Shown: positions 39,121-48,976, numbered from the stretch's first letter. The stretch: DNA of 64,000 nt from Smaragdicoccus niigatensis DSM 44881 = NBRC 103563 (GCF_000380645.1 NZ_AQXZ01000012.1:62001-126000), one strand, 5' to 3'. Notes: a model not told the origin generated them from the sequence alone. A program made the numbers and translations.

Positions 39121-39696
39121 CTACTGCGACGTCGATACCGCGGTGACGCCCAGCTGATGTGCCTTGTCGTTCGAGCAACCCGTCGTCGGGTATGAGACGA
39201 ATGCCGAGTCGAAGCTGTTGGGTGGGTAGACCCGGAAGCCCGCCACGGGTGTCGGACCGCAGTCCTCCGGCGAGTAATTCTGCACGTTGACGGCCTTGAT
39301 CATCGATGTCGCGACCACTCCCGGAGCCAGCGAGATCGGTCCGTTCGAATCGCCGTCGCGCGTCGCGGGTTGTCCGATCGGCTGACCCTCGTTGTCGTTC
39401 GCGTAGGACACTCCCGGGAATCCGTCCAGAATGCACGTGTTGCCGGAGGTGTTGGTGAAGTTGAGGTGCAAGATCGTGCTGCCGGCCGCACCGCCTTGGC
39501 TGACTACCTTGATCGCGAGGTCGCCCACCTTGCAGGCAGCGGGCGCGCTCTCGGTTGTCGTTGTCGACGCCGCCGATGTCGAGCTGAGCACGGCCGATGT
39601 CGGTGACGCGGTCCCCGAACCCGTCGTGCTATTGCTACAACCCGCGACCGCCATCAGCAGCGCGCACCCACCAAGGGCGAAATACCCAGCTTTCAT
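39121..39696 (-). CDS. DUF4232-type lipoprotein
   Basis: A 191-residue lipoprotein. The start at ATG 39696 gives a signal peptide MKAGYFALGGCALLMAVAGC with lipobox AVAGC. A Ser/Thr linker (about 25-50) is followed by a DUF4232-like beta domain (CKVGDLAIKVVSQGGAAGS, HLNFTNTSGNTCILDGFPGV) with disulfide-type Cys. The domain is common on actinobacterial surfaces; function unknown. It lies 54 nt downstream of the membrane protein gene, possibly the operon end. Confidence 0.82.
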   Translation of the reverse strand: MKAGYFALGGCALLMAVAGCSNSTTGSGTASPTSAVLSSTSAASTTTTESAPAACKVGDLAIKVVSQGGAAGSTILHLNFTNTSGNTCILDGFPGVSYANDNEGQPIGQPATRDGDSNGPISLAPGVVATSMIKAVNVQNYSPEDCGPTPVAGFRVYPPNSFDSAFVSYPTTGCSNDKAHQLGVTAVSTSQ

Positions 39697-39749
39697 ACCC
39701 GGACTATATGTGGGACAGACTCGAACATCGCTGTGAATTCGCCTGCAAG

Positions 39750-40265
39750 TCAATGCGATCTGATCGTCCACACGCGAACGATCGAGACGTAGGTCAAGCC
39801 GGCGACGATCCAGGTCGCGAATGCGCCCGGTGCGCCGGTCACCAGGAAACCGAGCCCAACCGCAGCGATCCCGAGGAGCACGATCCCGATCGCGGTGCCG
39901 GCGAACGCGATCACGCTCCGCACCGGATTGGTGCGCACGAAATCGAGCGGCGAGACGCGGTTCGCCACGCAGCACGCGAGTGCCATTCCCACCGTGAGGA
40001 CGAGGACAGTCAGTACCGGCATCAGAATCCCCGCCGCGGCCGCGAGCGCGACGGTTCCGACGACGGTGGCCATTACCCGCCAGTCCCAGTTGCCCGCCAT
40101 CACCGCCGTGATCGCCCAGAGAGACACGACGAGCGCACAGAACGATGCGGCGAAGGTGAGAGCGAAGGACCAGTGGAAGGTCGGGACTGGGTCCCCGAGG
40201 ATGAGCAGACTTTGCACGAACGCGTGGGCGCCGATGATGCCGAGAAGTCGGAGGAACGTCGTCAT
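39750..40265 (-). CDS. Small polytopic membrane protein
   Basis: A 171-residue protein with about five membrane segments (7-24, 33-58, 67-92, 112-134 and 140-165). Not recognised. It starts with ATG inside an ATGA overlap with the preceding lipoprotein stop, so it is translationally coupled to that lipoprotein and, through it, to the phosphoesterase. It may form a small envelope unit with them. Confidence 0.65.
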   Translation of the reverse strand: MTTFLRLLGIIGAHAFVQSLLILGDPVPTFHWSFALTFAASFCALVVSLWAITAVMAGNWDWRVMATVVGTVALAAAAGILMPVLTVLVLTVGMALACCVANRVSPLDFVRTNPVRSVIAFAGTAIGIVLLGIAAVGLGFLVTGAPGAFATWIVAGLTYVSIVRVWTIRSH

Positions 40266-40585
40266 CGTGGCTGCCCGTTTTCCGTGATGACGCTCTGGAG
40301 GGACCCGTCGTACAGCGAGCGCGGACCCACGGTGACCGTCAGGTGGTCGCCCTCGGACCGGACGGTGATCGCCTCACCGGCCATTGTCTTGCCCTCGCAT
40401 GTGGACACCTTGTTGGTTTCAGTGCAGACCGGTGCGGTCATGAGTTCGACTCCGGCGCCCACCAGGACATCGTTCGCGGCGAAGCGGACGGTCGACACGT
40501 TGTCGCCGCCGACCGGCGCCAGTGCGTCCACCTGAGAGCAGCCCGCGAGGCCGAGCAACAGCATGACGGGGAAGATACGTTTCAT
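40262..40585 (-). CDS. Small lipoprotein, 107 residues
   Basis: The signal peptide MKRIFPVMLLLGLAGC has lipobox GLAGC (Cys16). The mature domain of about 90 residues is beta-rich with a Cys pair (APVCTETNKVSTCEG). Not recognised. The ATG overlaps the stop of the TAT phosphoesterase and the TGA overlaps the next membrane protein ATG, both as ATGA, so the three gene products are probably made in step. Confidence 0.7.
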   Translation of the reverse strand: MKRIFPVMLLLGLAGCSQVDALAPVGGDNVSTVRFAANDVLVGAGVELMTAPVCTETNKVSTCEGKTMAGEAITVRSEGDHLTVTVGPRSLYDGSLQSVITENGQPR

Positions 40586-42363
40586 CGGGGCTCCGGGGCG
40601 CTGAGTTCGAATCGCGTGCGGTCTGCCAGATGCTGGTTCTCGAGCATCAGGTCGGAGATGTCCGCGAGATTGAACGGGGCGGGCAAGAGAAGTTCGGTGT
40701 TGCGGTCGAGCGGAGAACCGCGTCGCATGAGCGGTGTCTCGGCCCAGTCGTTCGACGACAGTTCTCGGCTCTGGCCCGCGAGGTCGAGGAAGCTTCCGCT
40801 CGAACCTGGCTGCGCGGGGCCGGCGTGATCGACGACCATCGTGAAGATCGACATCGTGCCGTCCTGGTTGTCGACGAGCTCGACAGTCTGTTGCTGCTGC
40901 GGGAAGTCGATGCACGACGCCGTCGTGATCTCCCAGAATCCGCCGTCCTTCGTGGTGTGCGCGAGGATCTGGTTGAGGTGAGTGTGCCCGTTGAGCCATG
41001 CGACGACGTTGGGGTACTTCAGCAGCAGGTCGATCAACTCGTCGGCATTGTGCAGTTTCTCGGTGCTGCCCGGACGGACAGCTTGGTTCTCCAAGGTGAA
41101 GCTGTTGTGGTGCGAGAAGATCAGCACCACGCGCTTTTCCTTCTGCGCGGTCTCGAGTTCGGACTTGAGCCACTGGAATTGATCATCGGGCACGGCACCG
41201 TCCGGACCGGCTACCGCATTGCAGGTGTCCAGGCCCAGACCCCGCACCCACGGGTTGAGGTCGGCCTTCCACCACGTTTCACCGCTATCGAGATTGTGCT
41301 GGGTGAAGCCGTGGCCGATCGGCCCGGGGTGTGTTTGAGTGCGGAAGTGCTCGGACATGAACTCCTGCTGTTCGAGCAGATGGCGTGCCGGGTCGGCAGT
41401 GACCTGCCGGAACCCGGAACGGCTGCCGCTCTGCACGGAGAGCGCGTCGACGCCACGTTGGAGTGCACTGTTCGTCGCACCATATCCAGCGAGCGCGGAC
41501 GACGCGGTCGCCTCCATCGTGAAGGCCTTCTGATCGCCGAGCGCGAGAGACCGCAATTGCGCACTGACATCGAACGTGCCGAAGAAGAGCGTGTCGTGGT
41601 TGCCATAGACGGCGTACCAGGGAACGGGCAGGCCGGGCGATTTCACGGGCCGGCTGATCGCCTGTTGGAGGAGGTTCGGTAGTCGTGGGAATCCGTATTC
41701 GCCGAACGAACCGCCCTCTGGATTGTCCGGGCGGTAGAACCACGGAGCGTCCGACCAAGCCTGCACGCCTTCGTAGCGATCGCGGGAACCACTGTTGGGC
41801 GTTATTTCGAGGCCATCGAGAATGTCGATATACCAGCGCAATTCGAGGTGCGAATGCATGTCTGCGCTGTCGCCGGTGACGATGGCGGCACCCATCGGCG
41901 CACCGGTGACGAGGCTGTACCGCAGGTCGTGGAACGACTTGGTGGTCGCCGCGGCGACGTGCACGGTCAGGGTGTCCTGCGGCCGGAAGGCGCCGGCCCA
42001 CGTCGAGTGATTCTGGACGATCATCGGCTCGATACGTGCCGGCGACTGTGCGTCGATGATGTGCATGTCCGACAGGTGTCCCAGGTACAACAAGCTGCGC
42101 CGACGCGTTGTGCGGGCCGGGTCGGGCTTGCGACGAAGGACATCGACGCGTGGTACGAAATGTTCGCCCGGGCCGCCGACGAGTGTGCGGTACTTTCGGT
42201 TGCCCTTGGTCGCTTGCAGGATCGTCTGCGTCAGCGTGCTCGGGACGTCCGGCAACGCCGGTGCGGCCGCGAGTCGGCCTGCGAGGAACGTGGCATCGAG
42301 CCCGGTGAGGGACGCTAGTGCGGCTGTCCGGGTGAGGAACTGCCTACGTGAAAGTCCGCTCAC
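40582..42363 (-). CDS. TAT-exported metallophosphoesterase (TIGR03767 type)
   Basis: A 593-residue calcineurin-like phosphoesterase with a twin-arginine signal (LSRRQFLTRTAALASL), so exported folded. Metal-binding motifs appear in order: GHLSDMHIID, VTGDSADM, AVYGNHDTLF, IFSHHNSF and WLNGHTHLNQ, giving a complete binuclear site. The overall layout fits the actinobacterial TIGR03767 family of unknown substrate. It overlaps the amtR-like gene by ATGA. Its presence as part of the nitrogen operon is unusual. Confidence 0.88.
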   Translation of the reverse strand: MSGLSRRQFLTRTAALASLTGLDATFLAGRLAAAPALPDVPSTLTQTILQATKGNRKYRTLVGGPGEHFVPRVDVLRRKPDPARTTRRRSLLYLGHLSDMHIIDAQSPARIEPMIVQNHSTWAGAFRPQDTLTVHVAAATTKSFHDLRYSLVTGAPMGAAIVTGDSADMHSHLELRWYIDILDGLEITPNSGSRDRYEGVQAWSDAPWFYRPDNPEGGSFGEYGFPRLPNLLQQAISRPVKSPGLPVPWYAVYGNHDTLFFGTFDVSAQLRSLALGDQKAFTMEATASSALAGYGATNSALQRGVDALSVQSGSRSGFRQVTADPARHLLEQQEFMSEHFRTQTHPGPIGHGFTQHNLDSGETWWKADLNPWVRGLGLDTCNAVAGPDGAVPDDQFQWLKSELETAQKEKRVVLIFSHHNSFTLENQAVRPGSTEKLHNADELIDLLLKYPNVVAWLNGHTHLNQILAHTTKDGGFWEITTASCIDFPQQQQTVELVDNQDGTMSIFTMVVDHAGPAQPGSSGSFLDLAGQSRELSSNDWAETPLMRRGSPLDRNTELLLPAPFNLADISDLMLENQHLADRTRFELSAPEPR

Positions 42364-43052
42364 ATGTCCTCGATTCTGTTTCGGAGTTCATCCGCCTCGA
42401 TACGGGCTGAGTCGACCTCGGCATCGCTGAGCCCACACAATCGCAGGCACGATGTCGCTATCGCGATCGAATCCCGGTCGTCGGGGTCGCGGTCCCGGCG
42501 GATTTGAATAACCACCTCGGTGAGTTGCAGCAGCAGTTCGCCGAGGCGAGTCTCGTCGATGACATCTCGGACGGTGGCGTGGGCTGCACGTTGGCCGAGC
42601 CGTCCGTATGCGGACTGCAGGCGTTGCCGTTGCATACGGAACTGTTCGTACGGCTCGCGCTGAACTTCCGGGAGGAGGTACAGCGTGCCGATGTTGTATG
42701 GCGTCGCGGCCAACGTGAGCACGTCGACGGTGGCCAAGCAGAACAGCGCGCCTGCGGGGGTGGCACCGTCGGCGACGAACTGTTCGATCCGTTGCGCCGC
42801 ATCGAGGCTCGGCATCACCGACGTCGACAGCAGTTCGATGAGCAACTCGTCCTTGTTCGCGAAGTGGTAATACAGCGACGCCTGGCGAATACCCACCTTC
42901 TCCGCGATCGTCCGCGTCGACGTCGCAGCGAACCCGTTCAGGGCGAACAGGGCCGCTGCGGCGTCGAGGATTTCCTCGCGTGGGGACGCATCACCGCTCG
43001 TCTCCGAATGGCGGGGTCGTCCCTGCCGGGGGCGCGGTGGCATGCGAAACAT
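42360..43052 (-). CDS. amtR: AmtR-like TetR-family nitrogen regulator
   Basis: A TetR repressor of 230 residues from ATG 43052 (ATG 43043 also possible). The DNA-binding domain PREEILDAAAALFALNGFAATSTRTIAEKVGIRQASLYYHF is, from memory, very close to corynebacterial AmtR over this stretch (shown here in two parts: PREEILDAAAALFALNGFAA and TSTRTIAEKVGIRQASLYYH). AmtR represses ammonium and urea uptake genes until the GlnK adenylylation signal releases it. The gene is the sixth in the operon it would control, and a palindrome matching the AmtR-type box lies at the operon promoter, so autoregulation is expected. Confidence 0.75.
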   Translation of the reverse strand: MFRMPPRPRQGRPRHSETSGDASPREEILDAAAALFALNGFAATSTRTIAEKVGIRQASLYYHFANKDELLIELLSTSVMPSLDAAQRIEQFVADGATPAGALFCLATVDVLTLAATPYNIGTLYLLPEVQREPYEQFRMQRQRLQSAYGRLGQRAAHATVRDVIDETRLGELLLQLTEVVIQIRRDRDPDDRDSIAIATSCLRLCGLSDAEVDSARIEADELRNRIEDM

Positions 43053-43066
43053 CGTCGCACGCCGCG

Positions 43067-44722
43067 CTATACGTTGGCGGGCTCCCGCTCCGGTGCTCGT
43101 GGCGCCGCAAGGAATGCCCGCCATCCGCCGAAGTGGCTGATATCCGGCGCGCCTTCGAGTGCAAACGGTTCGGCGAGAAATCCGCTGACCGTCGACCCGT
43201 CCTGAAGCTGCACCGAACCGATGACCATCGGGCCCGGAATTGCGGCCACGAAGGTGCCGAAGCCAGCCGCGGGGAGGCGCCAGACTTCACCCGCGATGCA
43301 GGTGCCGTCTGAGTCCACCCGGCGGAGGCCGGGTTTCGGCGGCACGGTGTCGAGGGCGTGCAGCCGGTACTCGGGTGCGGTTTCCGTCGCGGTCACCAAG
43401 GTGCCGCCAGCCTGGACGAGTTGCCAGTTGAGCGGCTGTCCGGACAGATGAGCGCCGACGACGAAGATCTCGAGCTGAGGGTTCAGAAACCGCTGTGCGA
43501 GCTCGGCGAGTTGACGGTCCGCGAACGCCGGACCCGTGAGCATCACGCCGAAGGGCAAGCCGTTGACCATCCCGGCGGGAATCGCGATGGCGGACTTGTC
43601 GAGCAGATTCGCGAAGTTCGTGAACCGGCCCATCCGCGAGTTCGCGCCGACCGGATCCGCGGCGACCTCGTCGAGCGTCGGATGCCAGGTTGTCGTCGGG
43701 GTCAGGAGTGCCGAACAGTCCTTGAGCAGTTCGTCGCCAGCCGTTCCGAGTCCGGCCAGACGCGCGGTGTCGGCGGCCCACTCGGCCGCGGTCTTGTCCT
43801 TGCCGGCGAGGATGATCGACGCGACGGTCGGGTCGAGGTCACCCGCATGCTGTTCGATGTGCTCGCCCACGGCGGCGTACCGCTCGGCCACGAACGCCCC
43901 CTCATAGAGCAGCTTTGCGGCGTCGAGAAGGGGAGTGATATCGACCTCGACGATCTCGGCCCCGGCTCGGGCGAATAGCTCAACCGCGTGGCCGAAGGCT
44001 TCCTTCCAGCCCGCCGCCAGCCCGTCGAGGTGATCGGGGGTCGGCACCGCAATGCGCGGACGACGAGACAGCGAGGGCCGTTCGACCGCGGGACGAGACA
44101 GGGGATCCGCTGCGTCCGGACCCTCCATGATCTCCGCGACCGCTCGGGCAAGTCCCAGGTCGCGAGCGAAAACGGTGACGCAGTCCTGCGTGTAGCACGC
44201 CGGTACGACGCCGGTGATCGGCACGAGGCCCTTCGTCGGCTTGACTCCGACGATGCCGTTGAGCGCTGCCGGTACCCGGCCGGAACCAGCGGTATCGGTG
44301 CCGAGCGCGAAGTCGACCATCCCCAATGCCACCGCGACCGCCGACCCGGACGACGAACCGCCCGAGATGCGGTCCGGTGCCCACGCATTGCGTACCGCAC
44401 CGAACGGACTGCGCGTTCCGACGAGACCTGTCGCGAACTGATCCATGTTGGTCTTGCCGACGACGACGGCCCCCGCGGCCCGCAACCTCGCAACCGCGGT
44501 GGCGTCCGATGTGGGCAGGTACGTGTATGTCGGCGCAGCGGCCGTCGTGGGGAGGCCCTCAACGTCGATGTTGTCCTTGACCGCGAACAGCAATCCAGCG
44601 AGCGGGAGCGTGGGATCAACGGTCGCCACCTCGGCGAGAACGTCCTCCCGCGAACGAAGTTCGATCCACGCTTCCGGGCGGTCTGCGGCTTCGATGCGGT
44701 CGAAGACTTGATGGGGAGTCAT
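43067..44722 (-). CDS. atzF: Allophanate hydrolase (AtzF type)
   Basis: Amidase-signature enzyme that splits allophanate to ammonium and CO2. Of 551 residues, the N-terminal about 440 are the amidase domain with catalytic Lys49 (FAVKDNID), the Ser123-125 region (GGSSSGSA) and nucleophile Ser147 (GTDTAGSGRVPAALNG). The C-terminal about 110 residues (LEIFVVGAHLSGQPLNWQL onward) form the separate domain found in AtzF. The start overlaps the carboxylase stop (ATGA). It performs the last step of the pathway encoded here. Confidence 0.93.
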   Translation of the reverse strand: MTPHQVFDRIEAADRPEAWIELRSREDVLAEVATVDPTLPLAGLLFAVKDNIDVEGLPTTAAAPTYTYLPTSDATAVARLRAAGAVVVGKTNMDQFATGLVGTRSPFGAVRNAWAPDRISGGSSSGSAVAVALGMVDFALGTDTAGSGRVPAALNGIVGVKPTKGLVPITGVVPACYTQDCVTVFARDLGLARAVAEIMEGPDAADPLSRPAVERPSLSRRPRIAVPTPDHLDGLAAGWKEAFGHAVELFARAGAEIVEVDITPLLDAAKLLYEGAFVAERYAAVGEHIEQHAGDLDPTVASIILAGKDKTAAEWAADTARLAGLGTAGDELLKDCSALLTPTTTWHPTLDEVAADPVGANSRMGRFTNFANLLDKSAIAIPAGMVNGLPFGVMLTGPAFADRQLAELAQRFLNPQLEIFVVGAHLSGQPLNWQLVQAGGTLVTATETAPEYRLHALDTVPPKPGLRRVDSDGTCIAGEVWRLPAAGFGTFVAAIPGPMVIGSVQLQDGSTVSGFLAEPFALEGAPDISHFGGWRAFLAAPRAPEREPANV

Positions 44723-47700
44723 GCGCGCACCGCCGCGAGAACCTGACCCGGCGCAACCTGCTCGCCTGGCTTCACGTAAATCTCGAGCAGTGTTCCGGCA
44801 ACCGGTGCCGGCACCCGGGACTCCATCTTCATTGCCTCCAGGGACAGGATCGGATCGCCGTCATCGAGCGAGTCGCCGGCCGATGCGTTGAGTTGCCACA
44901 CCGTGGCAGTAAACGGAGCCGTTACCGGGATCGCCCCCTCCGGGATGGAGACCGATTCCGCCGCAACGACTTCCGGCTCGTCGCGCCGGTCGAATTCGCC
45001 CGTTGCCGCCCAGCGTAGCTTCTCGGCCTCGAATGCCGCCGACTGCTTCGTGCGGAATTCGGCGATCGAGTCCGAGTTCTCGCTCAGGAACGCGTTGTAT
45101 TCGGCGAGCGAGAACGTACCTTCCTTCGTCTCGAAATCGCCGCGTCCCGCATCGGTTTCAGCACGCAGTTCCAGCAGCTCGTCCGCGGTGACGGGGTACC
45201 ACTCGATGCGGTCGAAGAACCGCAGCGCCCACGGGTTGTCCTGGAACAGTCCGCCGCGACGGAAGCGATTCCAGATCTGGACAGTCCGGCCGACGAACTG
45301 GTAGCCGCCCGGACCCTCCATGCCGTAGATGCAGAGGTACGCGCCGCCGATGCCGACCGAGTTCTCCGCAGTCCACGTGCGGGCCGGGTTGTACTTCGTC
45401 GTGACGAGGCGGTGGCGCGGATCCAACGGGGTCGCGACGGGCGCGCCGAGGTACACGTCGCCGAGGCCCAGCACCAGATACGAGGCATCGAAGACGGTTT
45501 GGTAGACGTCGTCGACACTGTCGAGTCCGTTGATCCGGCGGATGAATTCGATGTTCCACGGGCACCACGGTGCGTCGTCGCGGACACCCGCCATGTACCG
45601 CTCGATCGCCAGTCGGGTTGCCGGATCGTCCCAGCTCAGCGGCAGGCGAACAGTGCGCGACGGCACTACGAGCTCATGCGTGGCGGGGACTTCCGATTCC
45701 AGTTCGGCGAGCATCTCGGCGAGCTTGCGTGGCGACAAGACTGCGGGATCGGTGTGGATCTGCAGAGACCGGATGCCGGGGGTCACGTCGATGATTCCGG
45801 CCGGTGCGTGCTGGGCCAGGGTTTCCTGCAGCGCATGAATGCGCATGCGAAGACCGAGGTCGAGCTCGATGGGGCCGTATTCGACGAGCAGGTTCTCGTC
45901 GCCGTCGCGTCGGTAGGTCACCGACGGGCGGTCGTCGGTGGCCTCGAGCCGCGTGAGCACGCCGTCGTCGCCATCGCCGCCGGAACTGCGCACGGTGGCA
46001 TCGAAGCGCCGTTCGTTGAGCGTCGGCGCATCGGCTTCCCGCACCGGCACGAATCGCACGGTATCGCCCGGGCGCAGCTGCCCGAGCTTCCACAGTTCGC
46101 CACTCGCAACGACCGCCGGGCATACGAATCCGCCGAGCGACGGACCGTCGGGTCCAAGGATGATCGGAGTGTCGCCGGTGAAGTCGAGCGCGCCGATCGC
46201 GTACGCGTTGTCGTGGATGTTCGACGGGTGCAGACCGGCGTCGCCACCGTCCCGTCGTGCCCACTCGGGCTTGGGTCCGATGAGCCGGATGCCGGTGCGC
46301 GCCGAGTTGTGGTGCACCTCGTAGGCCGTTGCGTAGAGCGTCTCGATGTCGTTGCGGGTGAAGAAGTCCGGAGCCGCGTGCGGACCTTCGAGAACGCCGA
46401 TCTGCCACTCGCTGACGATCGCCGGGCGCCGGTCAACTGGTGTTGCGGCGGGCGCAAGTGTGTCTACCGACCCGACTCGGAGCACGTCGCCCGCGAGCAG
46501 TGCCCGACCGCCATGGCCGCCGAACCCGCCGAGCGTGAAAGTCGACGTGCTGCCGAGGTACTCCGGCACGGAGATACCGCCGCGGACGGCCACGTACAGC
46601 CGCAGGCCGGGTCCGGGAGTCATTGGAATCGACAGCGTCGCACCCGCCGGAATGTCGAGCGGTTCCCACTGTGCCGCAGCTTCGCCGTCGACCGTGACCG
46701 CCACCGGAGCGCCCGTGACGCAGACGATGGTCGAGTCAGAGAAGCGGAGTGTCAGGCCTCCCGCGGTCACTTCGAGACCGGGTGCTTCCGCCAGGTTTCC
46801 CACGGCCAGATTCGCCTCGGCGAAGGACACCCGATCGAACGGTCCGCTCGGCGGAACGCCGATGTGCCAGTAGCCGATTCGACCCGGCAGATCTTGAACG
46901 GTGGTGAGCGGACCGGAGGTGATGACGTCGATGCGCGGCTGCGGATCGGCCGTCGTCGCCAGGGTCGAGGTCGAATGCACCGCGGCGCGGAGGTCGACGA
47001 GGTCGGTGAGAGACCGAAGCAGTCCGAGGTTCGTGACGATCCCGTCGACGCGGCTCGCGTCGAGCGCACTGCCGAGCAGATCGAGTGCGTCGTCTCGCGT
47101 GGCACCACGCGTGATGACCTTGGCCAGCATCGGGTCGTAGAACGGCGACACCTCGAGACCGGTCTCGACATACCCGTCGACGCGGACGCCTGGTCGCTCA
47201 TCCGGGAAGTGCGCGTGCGTGACGAGCCCAGACGACGGCAACGACTCCTTGGCGGGGTCCTCCGCGTAGATGCGGGCTTCGACGGCGAAACCGGCGGGCC
47301 GCCACGTGCGGGTGAACACGTCGTCCGCCACTGCGCCGTCGCGGGCGAGGGTCAGCATGAGCTCCACGAGGTCGACGCCGTAGACCTCTTCGGTGACCGG
47401 ATGCTCGACCTGCAAACGCGTGTTGACCTCGAGGAACGCTGCTTCCTCGCGAATCGGGTCGTAGACGAATTCGACCGTTCCGGCGCTGCGGTAGTCGACC
47501 GAGGCCAGCAGATCGCGCGCGGACGAATGCAGTAGTTCGCGCACATGATCCGGGAGGGCGGGCGCCGGTGCTTCCTCGATGACCTTCTGGTTGCGGCGTT
47601 GGAGCGAGCAGTCCCGATCACCGATCACTGCGACACGGCCGAGGCCGTCACCGAACACCTGAACTTCGACGTGGCGTGCCGGCCGAACGAGTCGCTCGAG

Positions 47701-48297
47701 GAACACGCCGGCCGAACCGAAGTTCGCCGCGGCAAGTGCGGCAACGCGGTCGAATGCGGCGCGCACCTCGTTCGCATCGGAGCAGGCCAGCATGCCGATT
47801 CCGCCTCCGCCTCCGGTGGCTTTGACCATCACCGGGAACCCGACGAGTTCTGCTGCGGCGACGGCCGCGTCCGCGCTGGCGAGCAATTCGGTGCCCGCCA
47901 GAAGTGGCACGCCGGCCGACCTCGCCAGCGCACGAGCGGTGTGCTTCTCGCCGAAGGCGATGATCTGGTCGACGGTCGGGCCCGCGAACCGGAGCCCGGC
48001 AGCGTCGATCGCACGAGCGAATTCGATGTTCTCCGAGAGGAATCCGTAGCCGGGGTGAATGATCCCCGCGCCCGTCTCCAAGGCCGCCGCGATGATCGCG
48101 TCCGCGCGCAGGTAGGACTCGCGGGCGGGCGCGGGACCCAGTCGGACGGCATGGTCGGCTTCGCGCACGTGGGGTGCGGCACGGTCGGCATCGGAGAAGA
48201 CTGCGACCGTCTTCATGTTCATTGCGCGCGCAGTACGAATGACTCGGCGCGCGATCTCACCTCGGTTGGCGATGAGAACGACGTTGGGATCAAGCAT
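44719..48297 (-). CDS. Biotin-dependent urea/guanidine carboxylase
   Basis: A 1192-residue multidomain enzyme. Biotin carboxylase domain (1-about 450: IANRGEIARRVIRTA, ATP-grasp loop KATGGGGGIGM, LEVNTRLQVEHPVTE); then the KipI/KipA-like (AHS2 and AHS1) carboxyltransferase half (about 460-1090, with GYWHIGVPPSGPFD and GMEGPGGYQFVGRT); and a C-terminal biotinyl domain with the biotinylated Lys in SLEAMKMES. It carboxylates urea to allophanate, or guanidine to carboxyguanidine in the subfamily linked to DUF1989 pairs. Neighbouring genes favour guanidine, but sequence alone does not settle it. It overlaps both neighbours. Confidence 0.93.
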   Translation of the reverse strand: MLDPNVVLIANRGEIARRVIRTARAMNMKTVAVFSDADRAAPHVREADHAVRLGPAPARESYLRADAIIAAALETGAGIIHPGYGFLSENIEFARAIDAAGLRFAGPTVDQIIAFGEKHTARALARSAGVPLLAGTELLASADAAVAAAELVGFPVMVKATGGGGGIGMLACSDANEVRAAFDRVAALAAANFGSAGVFLERLVRPARHVEVQVFGDGLGRVAVIGDRDCSLQRRNQKVIEEAPAPALPDHVRELLHSSARDLLASVDYRSAGTVEFVYDPIREEAAFLEVNTRLQVEHPVTEEVYGVDLVELMLTLARDGAVADDVFTRTWRPAGFAVEARIYAEDPAKESLPSSGLVTHAHFPDERPGVRVDGYVETGLEVSPFYDPMLAKVITRGATRDDALDLLGSALDASRVDGIVTNLGLLRSLTDLVDLRAAVHSTSTLATTADPQPRIDVITSGPLTTVQDLPGRIGYWHIGVPPSGPFDRVSFAEANLAVGNLAEAPGLEVTAGGLTLRFSDSTIVCVTGAPVAVTVDGEAAAQWEPLDIPAGATLSIPMTPGPGLRLYVAVRGGISVPEYLGSTSTFTLGGFGGHGGRALLAGDVLRVGSVDTLAPAATPVDRRPAIVSEWQIGVLEGPHAAPDFFTRNDIETLYATAYEVHHNSARTGIRLIGPKPEWARRDGGDAGLHPSNIHDNAYAIGALDFTGDTPIILGPDGPSLGGFVCPAVVASGELWKLGQLRPGDTVRFVPVREADAPTLNERRFDATVRSSGGDGDDGVLTRLEATDDRPSVTYRRDGDENLLVEYGPIELDLGLRMRIHALQETLAQHAPAGIIDVTPGIRSLQIHTDPAVLSPRKLAEMLAELESEVPATHELVVPSRTVRLPLSWDDPATRLAIERYMAGVRDDAPWCPWNIEFIRRINGLDSVDDVYQTVFDASYLVLGLGDVYLGAPVATPLDPRHRLVTTKYNPARTWTAENSVGIGGAYLCIYGMEGPGGYQFVGRTVQIWNRFRRGGLFQDNPWALRFFDRIEWYPVTADELLELRAETDAGRGDFETKEGTFSLAEYNAFLSENSDSIAEFRTKQSAAFEAEKLRWAATGEFDRRDEPEVVAAESVSIPEGAIPVTAPFTATVWQLNASAGDSLDDGDPILSLEAMKMESRVPAPVAGTLLEIYVKPGEQVAPGQVLAAVRA

Positions 48298-48976
48298 CTG
48301 GCGTCACCACGATCATTCGAAGCGGCGTCGGGTTGAAGTCGTTGCACGGATTGTTCATCTGCGGGCAGTTGGACACGATGACGAGCACGTCCATCTCGGC
48401 GCGGATGGCGACCCGCTTTCCGGGCCCGGACATCCCGTCGACGATGCCCAGGGCACCGTCTGCCTCGACCGGCACATTCATGAACCAGTTCAGGTTCGAC
48501 ACCAGATCACGCGCACCCATCCCGTGCCGGGAAGCTTCGGCGAGGAAGTTCTCGCGGCATCCGTGGTGGTACATGACGTGGTGGCCGTAGCGGAGAGTGT
48601 TCGATTCCTTCGAGCACGCACCGCCGATCGTGTCCTGCCGGTCGATCTCGTTGGCAACGACCGTCATCAATGGGCGACCTTCGTTGCTGCGCAGTACCGT
48701 TCCGGTTCGAACGTAGGCGTTCGCCTGCCAGGCCAGAGTGTCCGGAACGCTGTAGCGCTCGTCGGTGTTCTCGGCGTTGTACATGATGCAGTCCGCGGAC
48801 TGGTTACCGCCGACGTCGACGATCGTGAGCACTTCACCCTGCCGGACGACCGCCGACCACGGGCCGTTGGAGGCGACGCGTTCGTCGAGAACGACCGTGC
48901 CGGCGACGAGGCTTTCGCTCCAGTCGAGTTCAGAATCCGGTGCATACACAGCACCGACGGGAACGGTGGTGTTCAT
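48290..48976 (-). CDS. DUF1989 protein, urea-carboxylase-associated/carboxyguanidine deiminase subunit
   Basis: A 228-residue DUF1989 protein. Start ATG 48976 overlaps the stop of the other DUF1989 gene (ATGA). Conserved metal-site-like residues include NQSADCIMYNAEN, the Cys-rich GGACSKESNTLRYGHHVMYHHGCRE (read in part) and the C-terminal NCPQMNNPCNDFNPTPLR. In characterised systems two such proteins form CgdAB, which deiminates carboxyguanidine to allophanate and ammonium. Which subunit it is (A or B) is not assigned here. Confidence 0.85.
   Translation of the reverse strand: MNTTVPVGAVYAPDSELDWSESLVAGTVVLDERVASNGPWSAVVRQGEVLTIVDVGGNQSADCIMYNAENTDERYSVPDTLAWQANAYVRTGTVLRSNEGRPLMTVVANEIDRQDTIGGACSKESNTLRYGHHVMYHHGCRENFLAEASRHGMGARDLVSNLNWFMNVPVEADGALGIVDGMSGPGKRVAIRAEMDVLVIVSNCPQMNNPCNDFNPTPLRMIVVTPDA

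Noticed and set aside
45412-47535. Forward open frame of 707 codons
   Set aside because: Antisense shadow of the urea/guanidine carboxylase; no motif, no ribosome-binding site, typical shadow composition.
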